From positions 62,001 through 126,000 of the forward strand of contig NZ_JABBGI010000013.1 in assembly GCF_012927325.1 (NCBI RefSeq): a DNA stretch of 64,000 nt. Reading direction: 5' to 3'. A program made the position numbers and the translations under genes. Of the stretch, positions 52,098 through 60,443 are shown piece by piece. Numbering within the stretch: the first letter of the stretch is position 1; each line of letters begins with the position of its first letter. The stretch is from Chryseobacterium antibioticum. GTDB lineage: Bacteria; Bacteroidota; Bacteroidia; Flavobacteriales; Weeksellaceae. The notes under the pieces were generated by a model. The model ran no database searches and was not told where the DNA came from. It saw only the letters and a program-made list of their open reading frames with translations.

Positions 52098-53312
52098 ATG
52101 GAGCTAATAAAAAAGAATACTATAGATTTCTTTTTCGTTTTCCTGATCACTTTTGGATATATATTTTTTTATTCATTTGCTATTCCATTCAATACATCTA
52201 ACCATTATTTTATTGTTCCTTTTCGTATTATTACATTTTGTACGGCTACATATATTATATATAAAAATTTTGAAAATGTAAAAAAAAGGAGATCAACAAT
52301 ATTTTTTATTTGTCTTTTTTGGCTTCTTTATTTATGTAAAACCTTTTATAGTTTTAATCATTATACTTTTTCTACTGGAGCAAAGAGCCAGGAACATGAG
52401 ATTTATATAAGGATAATCTGTCTGAATATGATTCCTTTTGTTGCTCTTATCAGTATCGATTTTTCAAAAGGAATGATCGGAAAGCTGACCAGTCTAACTT
52501 TTAATTTTTTATTAATTATATTGGGATGTAGTTGTTTATATGTTATTTTGATAAGCCACATCTTTGCCAGATCAGCCGGAATATTTGTTAGCTATTATAT
52601 CAATACCGGACACTATGGACTTTCATTGATTATCTTATCAGTATTTTATTATTTCATATCACCTCAAAAGAAACTGAAATCGATTCTTGGAGTAGGATTG
52701 GGTTTATTTACCATATTGATTTCCTCTGCAAGAAGTCCTATTTTAGCAGCTGCCGTACTTGTCATGATAATGTTCTTTTACATCAATAAGCTGAAGTATT
52801 GGCTGGCATTATTATCCTTTGTAATCATTTTTATAATAAGCATCTATTATCTGAGACATAGTCTTCTTTCTACCGAATATATTGTAAGAATTTACGATGC
52901 AATTTTTGAAGGTAATGCATATGGAAGATCACAATATTTATCAAAAGGATGGGACATTTTTAAAAGTAATCCATTATTTGGAGGAGCTACTTTATTTGAA
53001 GACGGAATGTATCCGCACAATATTTTTGTAGAGGTCTTGATGAGTATGGGAATAATTGGCTTGATCTCATTTGGGTTATATTTTAAAGATCTTGGGAAAT
53101 TTAAACTAAGATATATTAAAGAAAATATCTATTATTTACCTTACTTTTTATTTTTCGCTCAGTATCTGGTTCTTGTTCAAACTTCTTACTGTATCTTTGC
53201 CAATATTGAATTTTGGTGCTTTTCAGCAGTAATTATATCTATAATTTTATTTTGTTATGATGAAAAAATTAAAAGTGATGACAGTCGTGGGTACGCGACC
53301 GGAGATCATTAG
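52098..53312 (+). CDS. O-antigen polymerase/ligase-like membrane protein (Wzy_C type)
   Basis: A 404-residue protein with about ten to eleven membrane segments. The signature of the Wzy_C/WaaL family is present: SSARSPILAAAVLV, a loop with YGRSQYLSKGWDIFKSNPLFGG, and DGMYPHNIFVEVLMSMGIIGLI. It may be the polymerase, the ligase, or one of a pair with the protein at 39429. The final 53 to 56 bases overlap capG in another frame, so the Asp/Lys-rich tail is encoded inside the next gene. Confidence 0.75.
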   Translation: MELIKKNTIDFFFVFLITFGYIFFYSFAIPFNTSNHYFIVPFRIITFCTATYIIYKNFENVKKRRSTIFFICLFWLLYLCKTFYSFNHYTFSTGAKSQEHEIYIRIICLNMIPFVALISIDFSKGMIGKLTSLTFNFLLIILGCSCLYVILISHIFARSAGIFVSYYINTGHYGLSLIILSVFYYFISPQKKLKSILGVGLGLFTILISSARSPILAAAVLVMIMFFYINKLKYWLALLSFVIIFIISIYYLRHSLLSTEYIVRIYDAIFEGNAYGRSQYLSKGWDIFKSNPLFGGATLFEDGMYPHNIFVEVLMSMGIIGLISFGLYFKDLGKFKLRYIKENIYYLPYFLFFAQYLVLVQTSYCIFANIEFWCFSAVIISIILFCYDEKIKSDDSRGYATGDH

Positions 53313-54396
53313 ATTATCAAGAGTATTATCAGCTTTGGATGCCTCTGAGGCTATAGAACATATTATTGTTCACACAGGACAAAACTACGATTATGAACTC
53401 AATCAGATCTTCTTTGAAGATTTAGGTTTGCGTAAACCTGATTACTTTCTGGAAGCAGCAGGAAAAACAGCCACCGAAACAGTTGGAAATATCTTAATAA
53501 AAATTGATCCTGTTCTTGAAGAGCTTCAGCCCGATGCCTTTTTAGTCTTAGGAGATACCAATTCTTGTCTGTGTGCAATTCCGGCAAAGAAAAGACAGAT
53601 TCCTATTTTTCACATGGAAGCTGGAAACAGATGTTTTGATCAAAGAGTTCCGGAAGAAACCAATAGGAAAATTGTTGATCATACTTCAGATGTCAATTTA
53701 ACATATTCCGATATTGCAAGGGAATATTTGTTAAGAGAAGGTCTTCCTGCCGATAGAATCATCAAAACTGGATCACCTATGTTTGAGGTTTTAAATCATT
53801 ATTTACCTGAAATCGAAAGTTCTGATGTATTAAAAAGATTAAACCTGGAGGAAGGGAAATACTTTGTAGTATCATCGCATAGAGAAGAAAATATTAATTC
53901 AGAAAAGAATTTTAAGGGATTAATAGAGAGTCTTAACGCCATTGCTGAAAAATTTGGATATCCTATCATTGTTTCTACACACCCTAGAACAAGAAATATG
54001 ATTGATAAGATGAAGGTATCAGTAAGACCAGAAGTTCAGTTTTTAAAGCCATTGGGTTTTCACGATTATAATGCGCTTCAGATGAGGAGTTATGCTGTAT
54101 TGTCCGATTCTGGAACCATTTCAGAAGAATCATCTATTCTTAACTTCAGAGCTCTTAATATCAGAGATGCCCATGAGAGACCTGAAGCCATGGAAGAAGC
54201 ATCGGTAATGATGGTAGGTCTTTCTCCGGAAAGAATTTTGCAGGGACTTACGCAACTTCAACAGCAGAAAACAGGTGAAGAAAGAAATTACAGACCTGTG
54301 TCTGATTATTCTATGCCCAATGTATCTGAGAAAATGGTGCGTATCATTCTGAGTTATACCGATTACATAAACAGAGTAGTTTGGAGCAAAAAGTAA
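53257..54396 (+). CDS. capG: UDP-N-acetyl sugar 2-epimerase of L-FucNAc pathway (CapG/FnlC/WbjD)
   Basis: A 379-residue non-hydrolysing 2-epimerase. KVMTVVGTRPEIIRLSRVL, HTGQNYDYELNQIFF, GDTNSCLCAIPAKKR, HMEAGNRCFDQRVPEE and SHREENINSEKNF follow the FnlC/CapG pattern closely. DARHERPEAMEEAS-like wording (here DAHERPEAMEEASVM) and SYTDYINRVVW at the end are subgroup marks. It converts the C2 centre to give UDP-L-FucNAc. It is not WbpI by this pattern, though the families are related. Start choice is between ATG 53257 and ATG 53260. Confidence 0.92.
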   Translation: MMKKLKVMTVVGTRPEIIRLSRVLSALDASEAIEHIIVHTGQNYDYELNQIFFEDLGLRKPDYFLEAAGKTATETVGNILIKIDPVLEELQPDAFLVLGDTNSCLCAIPAKKRQIPIFHMEAGNRCFDQRVPEETNRKIVDHTSDVNLTYSDIAREYLLREGLPADRIIKTGSPMFEVLNHYLPEIESSDVLKRLNLEEGKYFVVSSHREENINSEKNFKGLIESLNAIAEKFGYPIIVSTHPRTRNMIDKMKVSVRPEVQFLKPLGFHDYNALQMRSYAVLSDSGTISEESSILNFRALNIRDAHERPEAMEEASVMMVGLSPERILQGLTQLQQQKTGEERNYRPVSDYSMPNVSEKMVRIILSYTDYINRVVWSKK

Positions 54397-55601
54397 TGAA
54401 AAATCTTTGGATCGCAACTGAACTTTTTTATCCCGAGGAAACCTCGACTTCTTTTATTCTGACCAAAATAGCAAATAAGCTGTCAGGGAAATATAATGTA
54501 AAAGTGGTTTGCGGAGATCCTGTATATGATAAGCACAAGAAAAGTGAAAATTTCACTCTTAATTCTAATGTTTTTGTTCATAGAATAAAAGGTTTCGGAG
54601 GGAATAAAAATAGTCTGGTGAGCAGATCACTCAGATTTATTCTTCTAAGTCTTTCGATCTTCTTCTATCTTTGGAAAAACGTTAAGAAAGGGGAGAAAGT
54701 TTTTATTGTAACCAATCCGGCTCCTTTGATTTTGCTTATCTCAATACTTAAAAGATTCAAAAAAATTGAATTAATAATTTTAGTACATGATGTTTTTCCG
54801 GAAAATACAATTCCGGCAGGAATCATAAAATCCGAAAAATCATTTATCTACAAAATGCTAAGAAGCATTTTTGATAAAGCTTATTCAAACGCTGATCAAC
54901 TCATCACATTGGGTAGAGACATGCAGAAAGTTATTGAGACCAAGATTCAAAGATACAATCATAAAGCAAAAATTGAGATCATTGAAAACTGGGGGGATGT
55001 GCAAAATATTTATCCGCTCTCAAAACAACATGCTTTTAAAAATGACTCTTCCATACAGGATAAGATCATTTTTCAGTATGCAGGAAATATAGGTAGAGTC
55101 CAGGGTTTACTGGAATTATTAGAGATTATCAAAGAAGTAAATAACAGTAAACTTGCTTTTTATTTTGTAGGGGAAGGAGCTGTAAAGCAGAAGATGATTG
55201 AATATGCAGAAGATAATCAGTTGCAAAATGTTTATTTTGACGGAGCTTATTCGAGAGAAGACCAGCTTTCAGTATTAAATAAAGCAGATGTAGCATTTGT
55301 AAGTTTAGCCCCTAAAATGTTTGGACTTGGGGTTCCATCGAAAACATATAATATCTTAGCTGCGGGAAAACCTATTTTATATATTGGTGAACAAAACAGT
55401 GAAATTGATTTGCTTGTGAAAAAAGAAAATATAGGATATTCATTTCAGCATTTCGAACATCAACAGCTTCTGGATTTTTTTAATTCTTTTGATGAAAAAT
55501 CGATCTTAGATTTAGAATTGAAAAAAGAAAAAGCTCGAGAAGTAGCTAAAGAAAAATTTTCAGAAAGTATCATATTGAACAAATTTTATAATATTATTTA
55601 A
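54396..55601 (+). CDS. Glycosyltransferase (WbuB-like, probable L-FucNAc transferase)
   Basis: The protein has 401 residues from the ATG at 54396, which overlaps the capG stop by one base. It is a GT4-type transferase: LWIATELFYPEETSTSFIL, a hydrophobic segment with LRFILLSLSIFFYLW, LIILVHDVFPENTIPAGI, then the C-terminal domain with IFQYAGNIGRVQGLLELL, FYFVGEGAVKQKM and FGLGVPSKTYNILAAGKPILYIGE. WbuB of E. coli has the same layout and follows fnlABC there. Transfer of L-FucNAc is inferred from that context. Confidence 0.83.
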   Translation: MKNLWIATELFYPEETSTSFILTKIANKLSGKYNVKVVCGDPVYDKHKKSENFTLNSNVFVHRIKGFGGNKNSLVSRSLRFILLSLSIFFYLWKNVKKGEKVFIVTNPAPLILLISILKRFKKIELIILVHDVFPENTIPAGIIKSEKSFIYKMLRSIFDKAYSNADQLITLGRDMQKVIETKIQRYNHKAKIEIIENWGDVQNIYPLSKQHAFKNDSSIQDKIIFQYAGNIGRVQGLLELLEIIKEVNNSKLAFYFVGEGAVKQKMIEYAEDNQLQNVYFDGAYSREDQLSVLNKADVAFVSLAPKMFGLGVPSKTYNILAAGKPILYIGEQNSEIDLLVKKENIGYSFQHFEHQQLLDFFNSFDEKSILDLELKKEKAREVAKEKFSESIILNKFYNII

Positions 55602-56495
55602 ATGAAAGTGCTATTCACAGGGGCTAACGGTTTTTTAGGGAAAAATGTAATTCCTTTACTTAGAGAAAAAAAATTCCAAGTAAAAACTTTTGGTACCAGT
55701 AACGCAGATTATATTTATAATATAACAAATACGATCGTTCCATTTGAAGAAACGTTCGATATCATTTTCCACGCTGCTGGCAAAGCACATTCTATTCCTC
55801 AAAATAAAGAAGAAGAGAATCTCTTTTATACTGTAAATTTTGAAGGGACAAAGAATCTTTGTAAAGCTTTGGAGAAAAATATTCCTGAATATTTTATTTT
55901 TATCAGCACAGTTGCTGTATATGGAAAAGATTTTGGGGATGATATAACTGAAAATACAGCTTTAGGAGGTTATACCCCATACGCAAAAAGTAAAATTTTG
56001 GCTGAAAAATTTCTTACCGATTGGTGCAAGGCTAATAATGTAAAATTATTTATTTTAAGACCGTCACTGATTGCTGGTCCAAATCCACCCGGTAATTTGG
56101 GAGATATGATCAATGCTGTAAAAAAAGGGAAGTATTTTAATATTGCAGGGGGAGAAGCAAGGAAGAGCATATTTTGGGTAGAAGATTTTGCAGATCTGAC
56201 AGCTAAAGTTATTGGTAAAAATAGCGGGATCTATAATGTCTGTGATAGTGACAATCCTAGTTTTAAAGAGATATCAGATAAAATTTCAAATATTTTAAAT
56301 AAAAAATCATCGGCAAGTATCCCCTATTTTGTTGCTATATCATTGGCAAAAGTAGGCGATTTACTCGGGAATAAAGCCCCTATTAATTCTTTAAGATTAA
56401 GAAAGATTACAGATTCTCTTACTTTTTCTAACGAAAAGATGAAAAGAGAATTAGATTTTAATCCTTCCAATGTAATGGAAAAATTTCAAATATAA
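55602..56495 (+). CDS. UDP-4-keto-6-deoxy-HexNAc reductase (WbpV-like SDR)
   Basis: A 297-residue SDR. MKVLFTGANGFLGKNVI binds NAD(P), and FISTVAVYGKDF and YTPYAKSKILAEKFL hold the Ser/Tyr/Lys triad. LRPSLIAGPNPPGNLGDMI follows. WbpV-type reductases turn the 4-keto sugar from WbpM into UDP-QuiNAc or UDP-D-FucNAc, the substrate for a WbpL-like transferase, which is the next gene (3 bases later). This supports QuiNAc or D-FucNAc as the first sugar of the repeat. Confidence 0.83.
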   Translation: MKVLFTGANGFLGKNVIPLLREKKFQVKTFGTSNADYIYNITNTIVPFEETFDIIFHAAGKAHSIPQNKEEENLFYTVNFEGTKNLCKALEKNIPEYFIFISTVAVYGKDFGDDITENTALGGYTPYAKSKILAEKFLTDWCKANNVKLFILRPSLIAGPNPPGNLGDMINAVKKGKYFNIAGGEARKSIFWVEDFADLTAKVIGKNSGIYNVCDSDNPSFKEISDKISNILNKKSSASIPYFVAISLAKVGDLLGNKAPINSLRLRKITDSLTFSNEKMKRELDFNPSNVMEKFQI

Positions 56496-56498
56496 TTT

Positions 56499-57461
56499 AT
56501 GGAATTTGCAATTGTAACAATTTTACTTTTTATATCGATGTTGGCTTACTTTAAAATTGCCGACCACTATAATATTATCGATAAACCCAACCACAGAAGT
56601 GCACATACACAGATAACCTTAAGAGGAGGAGGAATTATTTTTCCTATTGCATTTATTATTTTCTGTCTGTTTAATCTAAATGAAACCATACAGGATTATT
56701 GGTCTTTCGGGTTAGGGCTTTTGGCGATATGTACCATCAGCTTTGTTGATGATGTTCGGACTTTATCAAACAAGATCAGGCTCTCCGTTCACTTGATTTC
56801 CGTAGTCCTTCTTTTATACTTTACAGGCGCTTTTACTTTAATGCCTTTCTGGGTATGGCCAATACTTTTTGTGATCATTATCGGGACATTGAACGCTTAT
56901 AACTTTATGGACGGTATTAATGGCATGACGGGAGTCTATAGCCTTGTTACTTTGGGTTCGCTGGCATATATCAATAAAGATGTCATTCAGTTTACCAATG
57001 AAAATTTTATCCTGTATCCGATTTTAGCATGTCTGGTATTTCTTTTTTTTAATTTTAGAAATAAAGCGAAATGCTTTGCAGGGGATGTTGGAAGTATGGG
57101 AATAGGCTTTTGGGTAATTGGGCTTATTACACTTCTTATCATGAGGACAGGGGAATACAAATATATCCTGTTACTTTCAATTTACGGAATGGAAGTCGTG
57201 CTTACCATTATAGAAAGAATCCTTTTAAAAGAAAATATTTTTGAGGCCCACAGAAGACATTTGTATCAGCTTTTTGCCAATGAGAAAAAAGTTTCACACC
57301 TGATCGTAAGTTCTGTATATGCTGTTTGTCAATTATTAGTTAATATATTTTTAATTCATTCAGAACTTCCTCTTTGGGCTGTTATTTTGATTATATTTAT
57401 TCCTGCAGGTGGAATTTATTTAGGATTAAAATGGAGTTTAAAAAAAGAGTATAATTTATAG
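56499..57461 (+). CDS. Undecaprenyl-phosphate HexNAc-1-phosphate transferase (WbpL/WecA-like)
   Basis: A 320-residue membrane protein with about ten to eleven helices of the MraY/WecA family. IIDKPNHRSAHTQITLRGGGI (the family start), SFVDDVRTLSNKIRL (Asp-Asp), and NAYNFMDGINGMTG are the catalytic motifs, with RRHLYQLFANE near the end. It moves a HexNAc-1-phosphate to undecaprenyl phosphate to start repeat-unit assembly. The shorter size (320) and the WbpV-like gene beside it fit WbpL rather than WecA. Confidence 0.9.
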   Translation: MEFAIVTILLFISMLAYFKIADHYNIIDKPNHRSAHTQITLRGGGIIFPIAFIIFCLFNLNETIQDYWSFGLGLLAICTISFVDDVRTLSNKIRLSVHLISVVLLLYFTGAFTLMPFWVWPILFVIIIGTLNAYNFMDGINGMTGVYSLVTLGSLAYINKDVIQFTNENFILYPILACLVFLFFNFRNKAKCFAGDVGSMGIGFWVIGLITLLIMRTGEYKYILLLSIYGMEVVLTIIERILLKENIFEAHRRHLYQLFANEKKVSHLIVSSVYAVCQLLVNIFLIHSELPLWAVILIIFIPAGGIYLGLKWSLKKEYNL

Positions 57462-57471
57462 AAACATCACC

Positions 57472-58017
57472 ATGAAAATAAAAGAAACTCCACTTAAAGA
57501 CTGTTATATCATAGAACCCACCATATTTGAAGATGAGAGAGGTTATTTCTTTGAAAAATTTAATGAGAAAAAATTTGAGGAACTCACCGGAATGAACGGA
57601 CATTTTGTTCAGGATAATATTTCAAAATCTTCTTATGGCGTTCTTCGTGGACTCCACTTACAGAAGGGAGAACATGCTCAGGCTAAATTGGTGTCATGTC
57701 TGGAAGGGAAAGTATGGGATGTAGCAGTTGATCTCAGAGAAAATTCCCCAAGTTTTGGAAAATGGTTCGGAATAGAGCTTACAGCAGAAAACAAAATCCA
57801 AATGTATGTTCCCCGTGGATTTGGACATGGATTTTCGGTCTTGAGCGAAACAGCCGTTTTTTCTTATAAATGCGATAATTTTTACAATAAAGAATCTGAA
57901 GGAAGTGTCAAATTCAATGATTCGGATTTGATGATAGACTGGAAGATTGATGAAAAAGATATGGTACTTTCTGAAAAAGATGTAAATGCACCTAGTTTTA
58001 GGGAGAAAAACTTTTAA
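57472..58017 (+). CDS. rfbC: dTDP-4-dehydrorhamnose 3,5-epimerase
   Basis: A 181-residue RmlC. EDERGYFFEKFN, QDNISKSSYGVLRGLHLQ (catalytic His62), VWDVAVDLRENSPSFGKW, VPRGFGHGFSVLSETAVFSYKCDNFYNKESEG are standard. RmlC makes dTDP-4-keto-rhamnose from the product of RmlB. RmlA, RmlB and RmlD are not in the window. It closes the polysaccharide unit before a terminator. Confidence 0.92.
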   Translation: MKIKETPLKDCYIIEPTIFEDERGYFFEKFNEKKFEELTGMNGHFVQDNISKSSYGVLRGLHLQKGEHAQAKLVSCLEGKVWDVAVDLRENSPSFGKWFGIELTAENKIQMYVPRGFGHGFSVLSETAVFSYKCDNFYNKESEGSVKFNDSDLMIDWKIDEKDMVLSEKDVNAPSFREKNF

Positions 58018-58027
58018 ATAAAACCTT

Positions 58028-58054
58028 GAAAACCACTTTATAAAAGTGGTTTTC
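58028..58054 (+). terminator. Terminator at the end of the polysaccharide region
   Basis: GAAAACCACTTT and AAAGTGGTTTTC form a perfect 12-base stem with a 3-base loop, followed by AATTTTT. It is the only strong terminator seen after 24434 in the cluster. Confidence 0.85.
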
Positions 58055-58058
58055 AATT

Positions 58059-58093
58059 TTTGATCCTTACTCCTTTATTATTTTGTATCTTTG
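58059..58093 (+). promoter_or_regulatory. rimO promoter (TTTG / TATCTTTG)
   Basis: TTTG at 58059-58062 and TATCTTTG at 58086-58093 are at the spacing expected of the Bacteroidota -33/-7 promoter (26 bases from TTG to TATCTTTG). The rimO ATG begins 19 bases after the box. Best promoter in the window. Confidence 0.68.
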
Positions 58094-58112
58094 CCCACTC
58101 AAAATCAAAACG

Positions 58113-59414
58113 ATGCGCACAAAATCTGTAGGGAAGAAGAAAATCAATGTGGTTACGCTTGGATGCTCCAAGAATGTATACGATTCTGAAGTATTAATGA
58201 GCCAGCTGAAAGCTAACGGAAAAGATGTAGTTCATGAAGGACGCGGAGATATCGTAGTGATCAACACATGCGGATTTATTGATAATGCAAAAGAAGAGTC
58301 TATCAATACCATCCTTGATTATGTAGAAGCAAAAAACAGAGGCGAAGTCGAAAAAGTTTTTGTGACAGGATGTCTATCCGAAAGATACAAACCGGATCTT
58401 ATTAAAGAAATTCCTGATGTGGATCAGTATTTTGGAACAAGAGATCTTCCTATTTTACTGAAGCACCTTGGTGCAGATTATAAGCATGAACTGGTAGGAG
58501 AGAGATTGACAACAACTCCTAAACATTATGCATACCTTAAAATTTCCGAAGGCTGTGACAGGCCGTGCTCTTTCTGTGCAATTCCTTTAATGAGAGGAGG
58601 GCATGTTTCCACACCTATTGAAAAATTGGTTTTGGAAACTCAAAAGCTGGCAAAGAAAGGAACAAAAGAGATTATTCTTATCGCACAGGATCTTACCTAC
58701 TACGGTCTAGATATTTATAAAAAACGTGCACTTGGAGAACTTTTAAAAGAGCTTGTAAAAATTGACGGAATCGAATGGATTCGTCTTCATTATGCTTTCC
58801 CAAGTGGTTTTCCGGAAGATGTTCTTGATATCATTCGTGAAGAACCTAAAGTCTGTAATTATATAGATATTCCTCTTCAGCATATCAATTCCGATCTATT
58901 GAAATCTATGAAGAGAGGAACGACACATGAAAAAACGGATGCATTACTGGCTAAGTTCAGAGAAAAAGTTCCTGATATGGCTGTTAGAACTACATTGATC
59001 GTAGGTTATCCCGGAGAAACTGAAGAAAGATTCCAGGAGCTGAAAGATTGGGTAAGAGAGCAGAAATTTGACAGATTGGGATGCTTTACATATTCTCACG
59101 AAGAAAATACCGGTGCTTACGTACTGGAAGATGATATTCCACAGGAAGTGAAAGAAGCAAGAGTTGAGGAAATTATGGAGTTGCAGTCACAGATTTCCTG
59201 GGAAAAGAACCAGGAAAAGATCGGTAAAACATTTAAATGTGTATTTGACAGAAAAGAAGGCAATTATTTTATCGGAAGAACAGAATTTGATTCACCCGAT
59301 GTAGATAACACCGTTTTGGTTTCTGCTGCTGAAACTTACATCTCCATAGGAGAGTTTGCAGAAGTGAAAATAACTTCAGCAGAAGAGTTTGACTTATATG
59401 GCGAATTAGTCTGA
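58113..59414 (+). CDS. rimO: Ribosomal protein S12 methylthiotransferase
   Basis: The protein has 433 residues from the ATG at 58113 (the TTG at 58083 lies before the promoter box, so it is not used). The N-terminal UPF0004 cluster cysteines are Cys18, Cys53 and Cys87. The radical SAM motif GCDRPCSFC gives Cys148, Cys152 and Cys155. A TRAM domain follows at the end (FKCVFDRKEGNYFIGRTEFDSPDVD). It thiomethylates an Asp of ribosomal protein S12. Confidence 0.95.
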   Translation: MRTKSVGKKKINVVTLGCSKNVYDSEVLMSQLKANGKDVVHEGRGDIVVINTCGFIDNAKEESINTILDYVEAKNRGEVEKVFVTGCLSERYKPDLIKEIPDVDQYFGTRDLPILLKHLGADYKHELVGERLTTTPKHYAYLKISEGCDRPCSFCAIPLMRGGHVSTPIEKLVLETQKLAKKGTKEIILIAQDLTYYGLDIYKKRALGELLKELVKIDGIEWIRLHYAFPSGFPEDVLDIIREEPKVCNYIDIPLQHINSDLLKSMKRGTTHEKTDALLAKFREKVPDMAVRTTLIVGYPGETEERFQELKDWVREQKFDRLGCFTYSHEENTGAYVLEDDIPQEVKEARVEEIMELQSQISWEKNQEKIGKTFKCVFDRKEGNYFIGRTEFDSPDVDNTVLVSAAETYISIGEFAEVKITSAEEFDLYGELV

Positions 59415-59758
59415 TAATGTGTCTCTTGTCTAATTGTAATATGTTCATGCTTTCTCCAAAAAATTAGTAATATTAACACAATTTATAGAGTTGTTAAATT
59501 TCTGATATTCCTGATTTTCAGTAAGTTATTGTTTTGATAGATAAAAGTCTATTATTTTTTTTGCATAAAATGAATTAATTCAAAAATTATGTCTTAAATT
59601 TGCGCAATAAGCAATGTTTTAAAATCAAATGCTTCAAGCAGTTGCCTATTTAAATAAAGGTTGAAAAATAGTTAACCTTTATGATTTGCACAAGTTGAGA
59701 TGCACTTCCAGTTTGGAAATATTGATGGAAAATAATGTAATTTAATCTTTAAAAACTT
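59415..59758. other. Intergenic region before the secreted-protein pair
   Basis: 344 AT-rich bases, no gene seen. TAAATTTG at 59595-59602 is a possible promoter box, and an inverted repeat (ATAAAGGTT and AACCTTTAT) lies at about 59655-59681 in the likely leader. Confidence 0.45.
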
Positions 59759-60424
59759 ATGAAAAAAATTTTATTAACAGCGACAATGCTCGTTGGCCTT
59801 TCGGCAGTTTCCAAGGCTCAGACAACGGGGCGTGTAGGTATTAACACAACTGCACCTTCCGCTACATTAGACGTAGTAGCCAATACTACCGATAATGCCA
59901 GACCTGACGCCTTATTAGTCCCTCGTATGACCGCAGCAGAATTGTCTACTAAAGATGATACTTCTGGTACTTATGGCGCTCCACAGAATGGAGCTATTGT
60001 TTATATTACTTCTGGAACTGGTTCTGGCGCTAGAAAAGTGAAAATTACCGGAGCAGGATTCTATTACTTTGATAATACGGTTCCTGAATGGAAACCTGTA
60101 GGAGGAGGCGGTGCTGCAACCCCTCAAAGATATGAAGGAATTAGAGGTAATGTAACATTTGTTACTGCAGGTGCTTATAGTGTTGCGGCGGCGGATAATA
60201 TTATAGTTACACAAGCTAGTGTAGGTGTTGCAATTACACTTCCTGTACTGACAAATACAGCAGCGGATATAGGTCGTGTTATTAAGGTTATTAATAACAA
60301 TACTACTGCAACAGGATTGACTTTTGTAGGGCTAACACCTGTAGGGGCGAATTTAGCAGTTAATCAGGGTAGAGGAATTGAATTCATTTGGACAGGAACT
60401 CTTTGGGCTGTTCCACAAAAATAA
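59759..60424 (+). CDS. Secreted VGINT-motif protein
   Basis: A 221-residue protein with a signal peptide (MKKILLTATMLVGLSAVSKAQ). After cleavage, GRVGINTTAPSATLDV matches the motif seen in the 9360-9932 protein. ALLVPRMTAAELST, GAIVYITSG and FYYFDNTVPEWKPVGGGG follow, a layout common to Bacteroidota surface proteins that may end in a beta-rich fiber-like part (TLPVLTNTAADIGRVIKV). Function unknown. It is followed after 19 bases by a second secreted protein and shares its transcript. Confidence 0.75.
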   Translation: MKKILLTATMLVGLSAVSKAQTTGRVGINTTAPSATLDVVANTTDNARPDALLVPRMTAAELSTKDDTSGTYGAPQNGAIVYITSGTGSGARKVKITGAGFYYFDNTVPEWKPVGGGGAATPQRYEGIRGNVTFVTAGAYSVAAADNIIVTQASVGVAITLPVLTNTAADIGRVIKVINNNTTATGLTFVGLTPVGANLAVNQGRGIEFIWTGTLWAVPQK

Positions 60425-60443
60425 TTTTAAAATTTAAAACAAG

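Noticed and set aside
53257..54396. WecB or WbpI (ManNAc-type epimerase)
   Set aside because: The motif set and the placement after capE and capF fit CapG/FnlC better.
24915..58017. Polysaccharide region as a prophage or recent mobile island
   Set aside because: No integrase, transposase, tRNA target or direct-repeat ends were seen; lower GC in wzx/wzy-type genes is usual for such loci.
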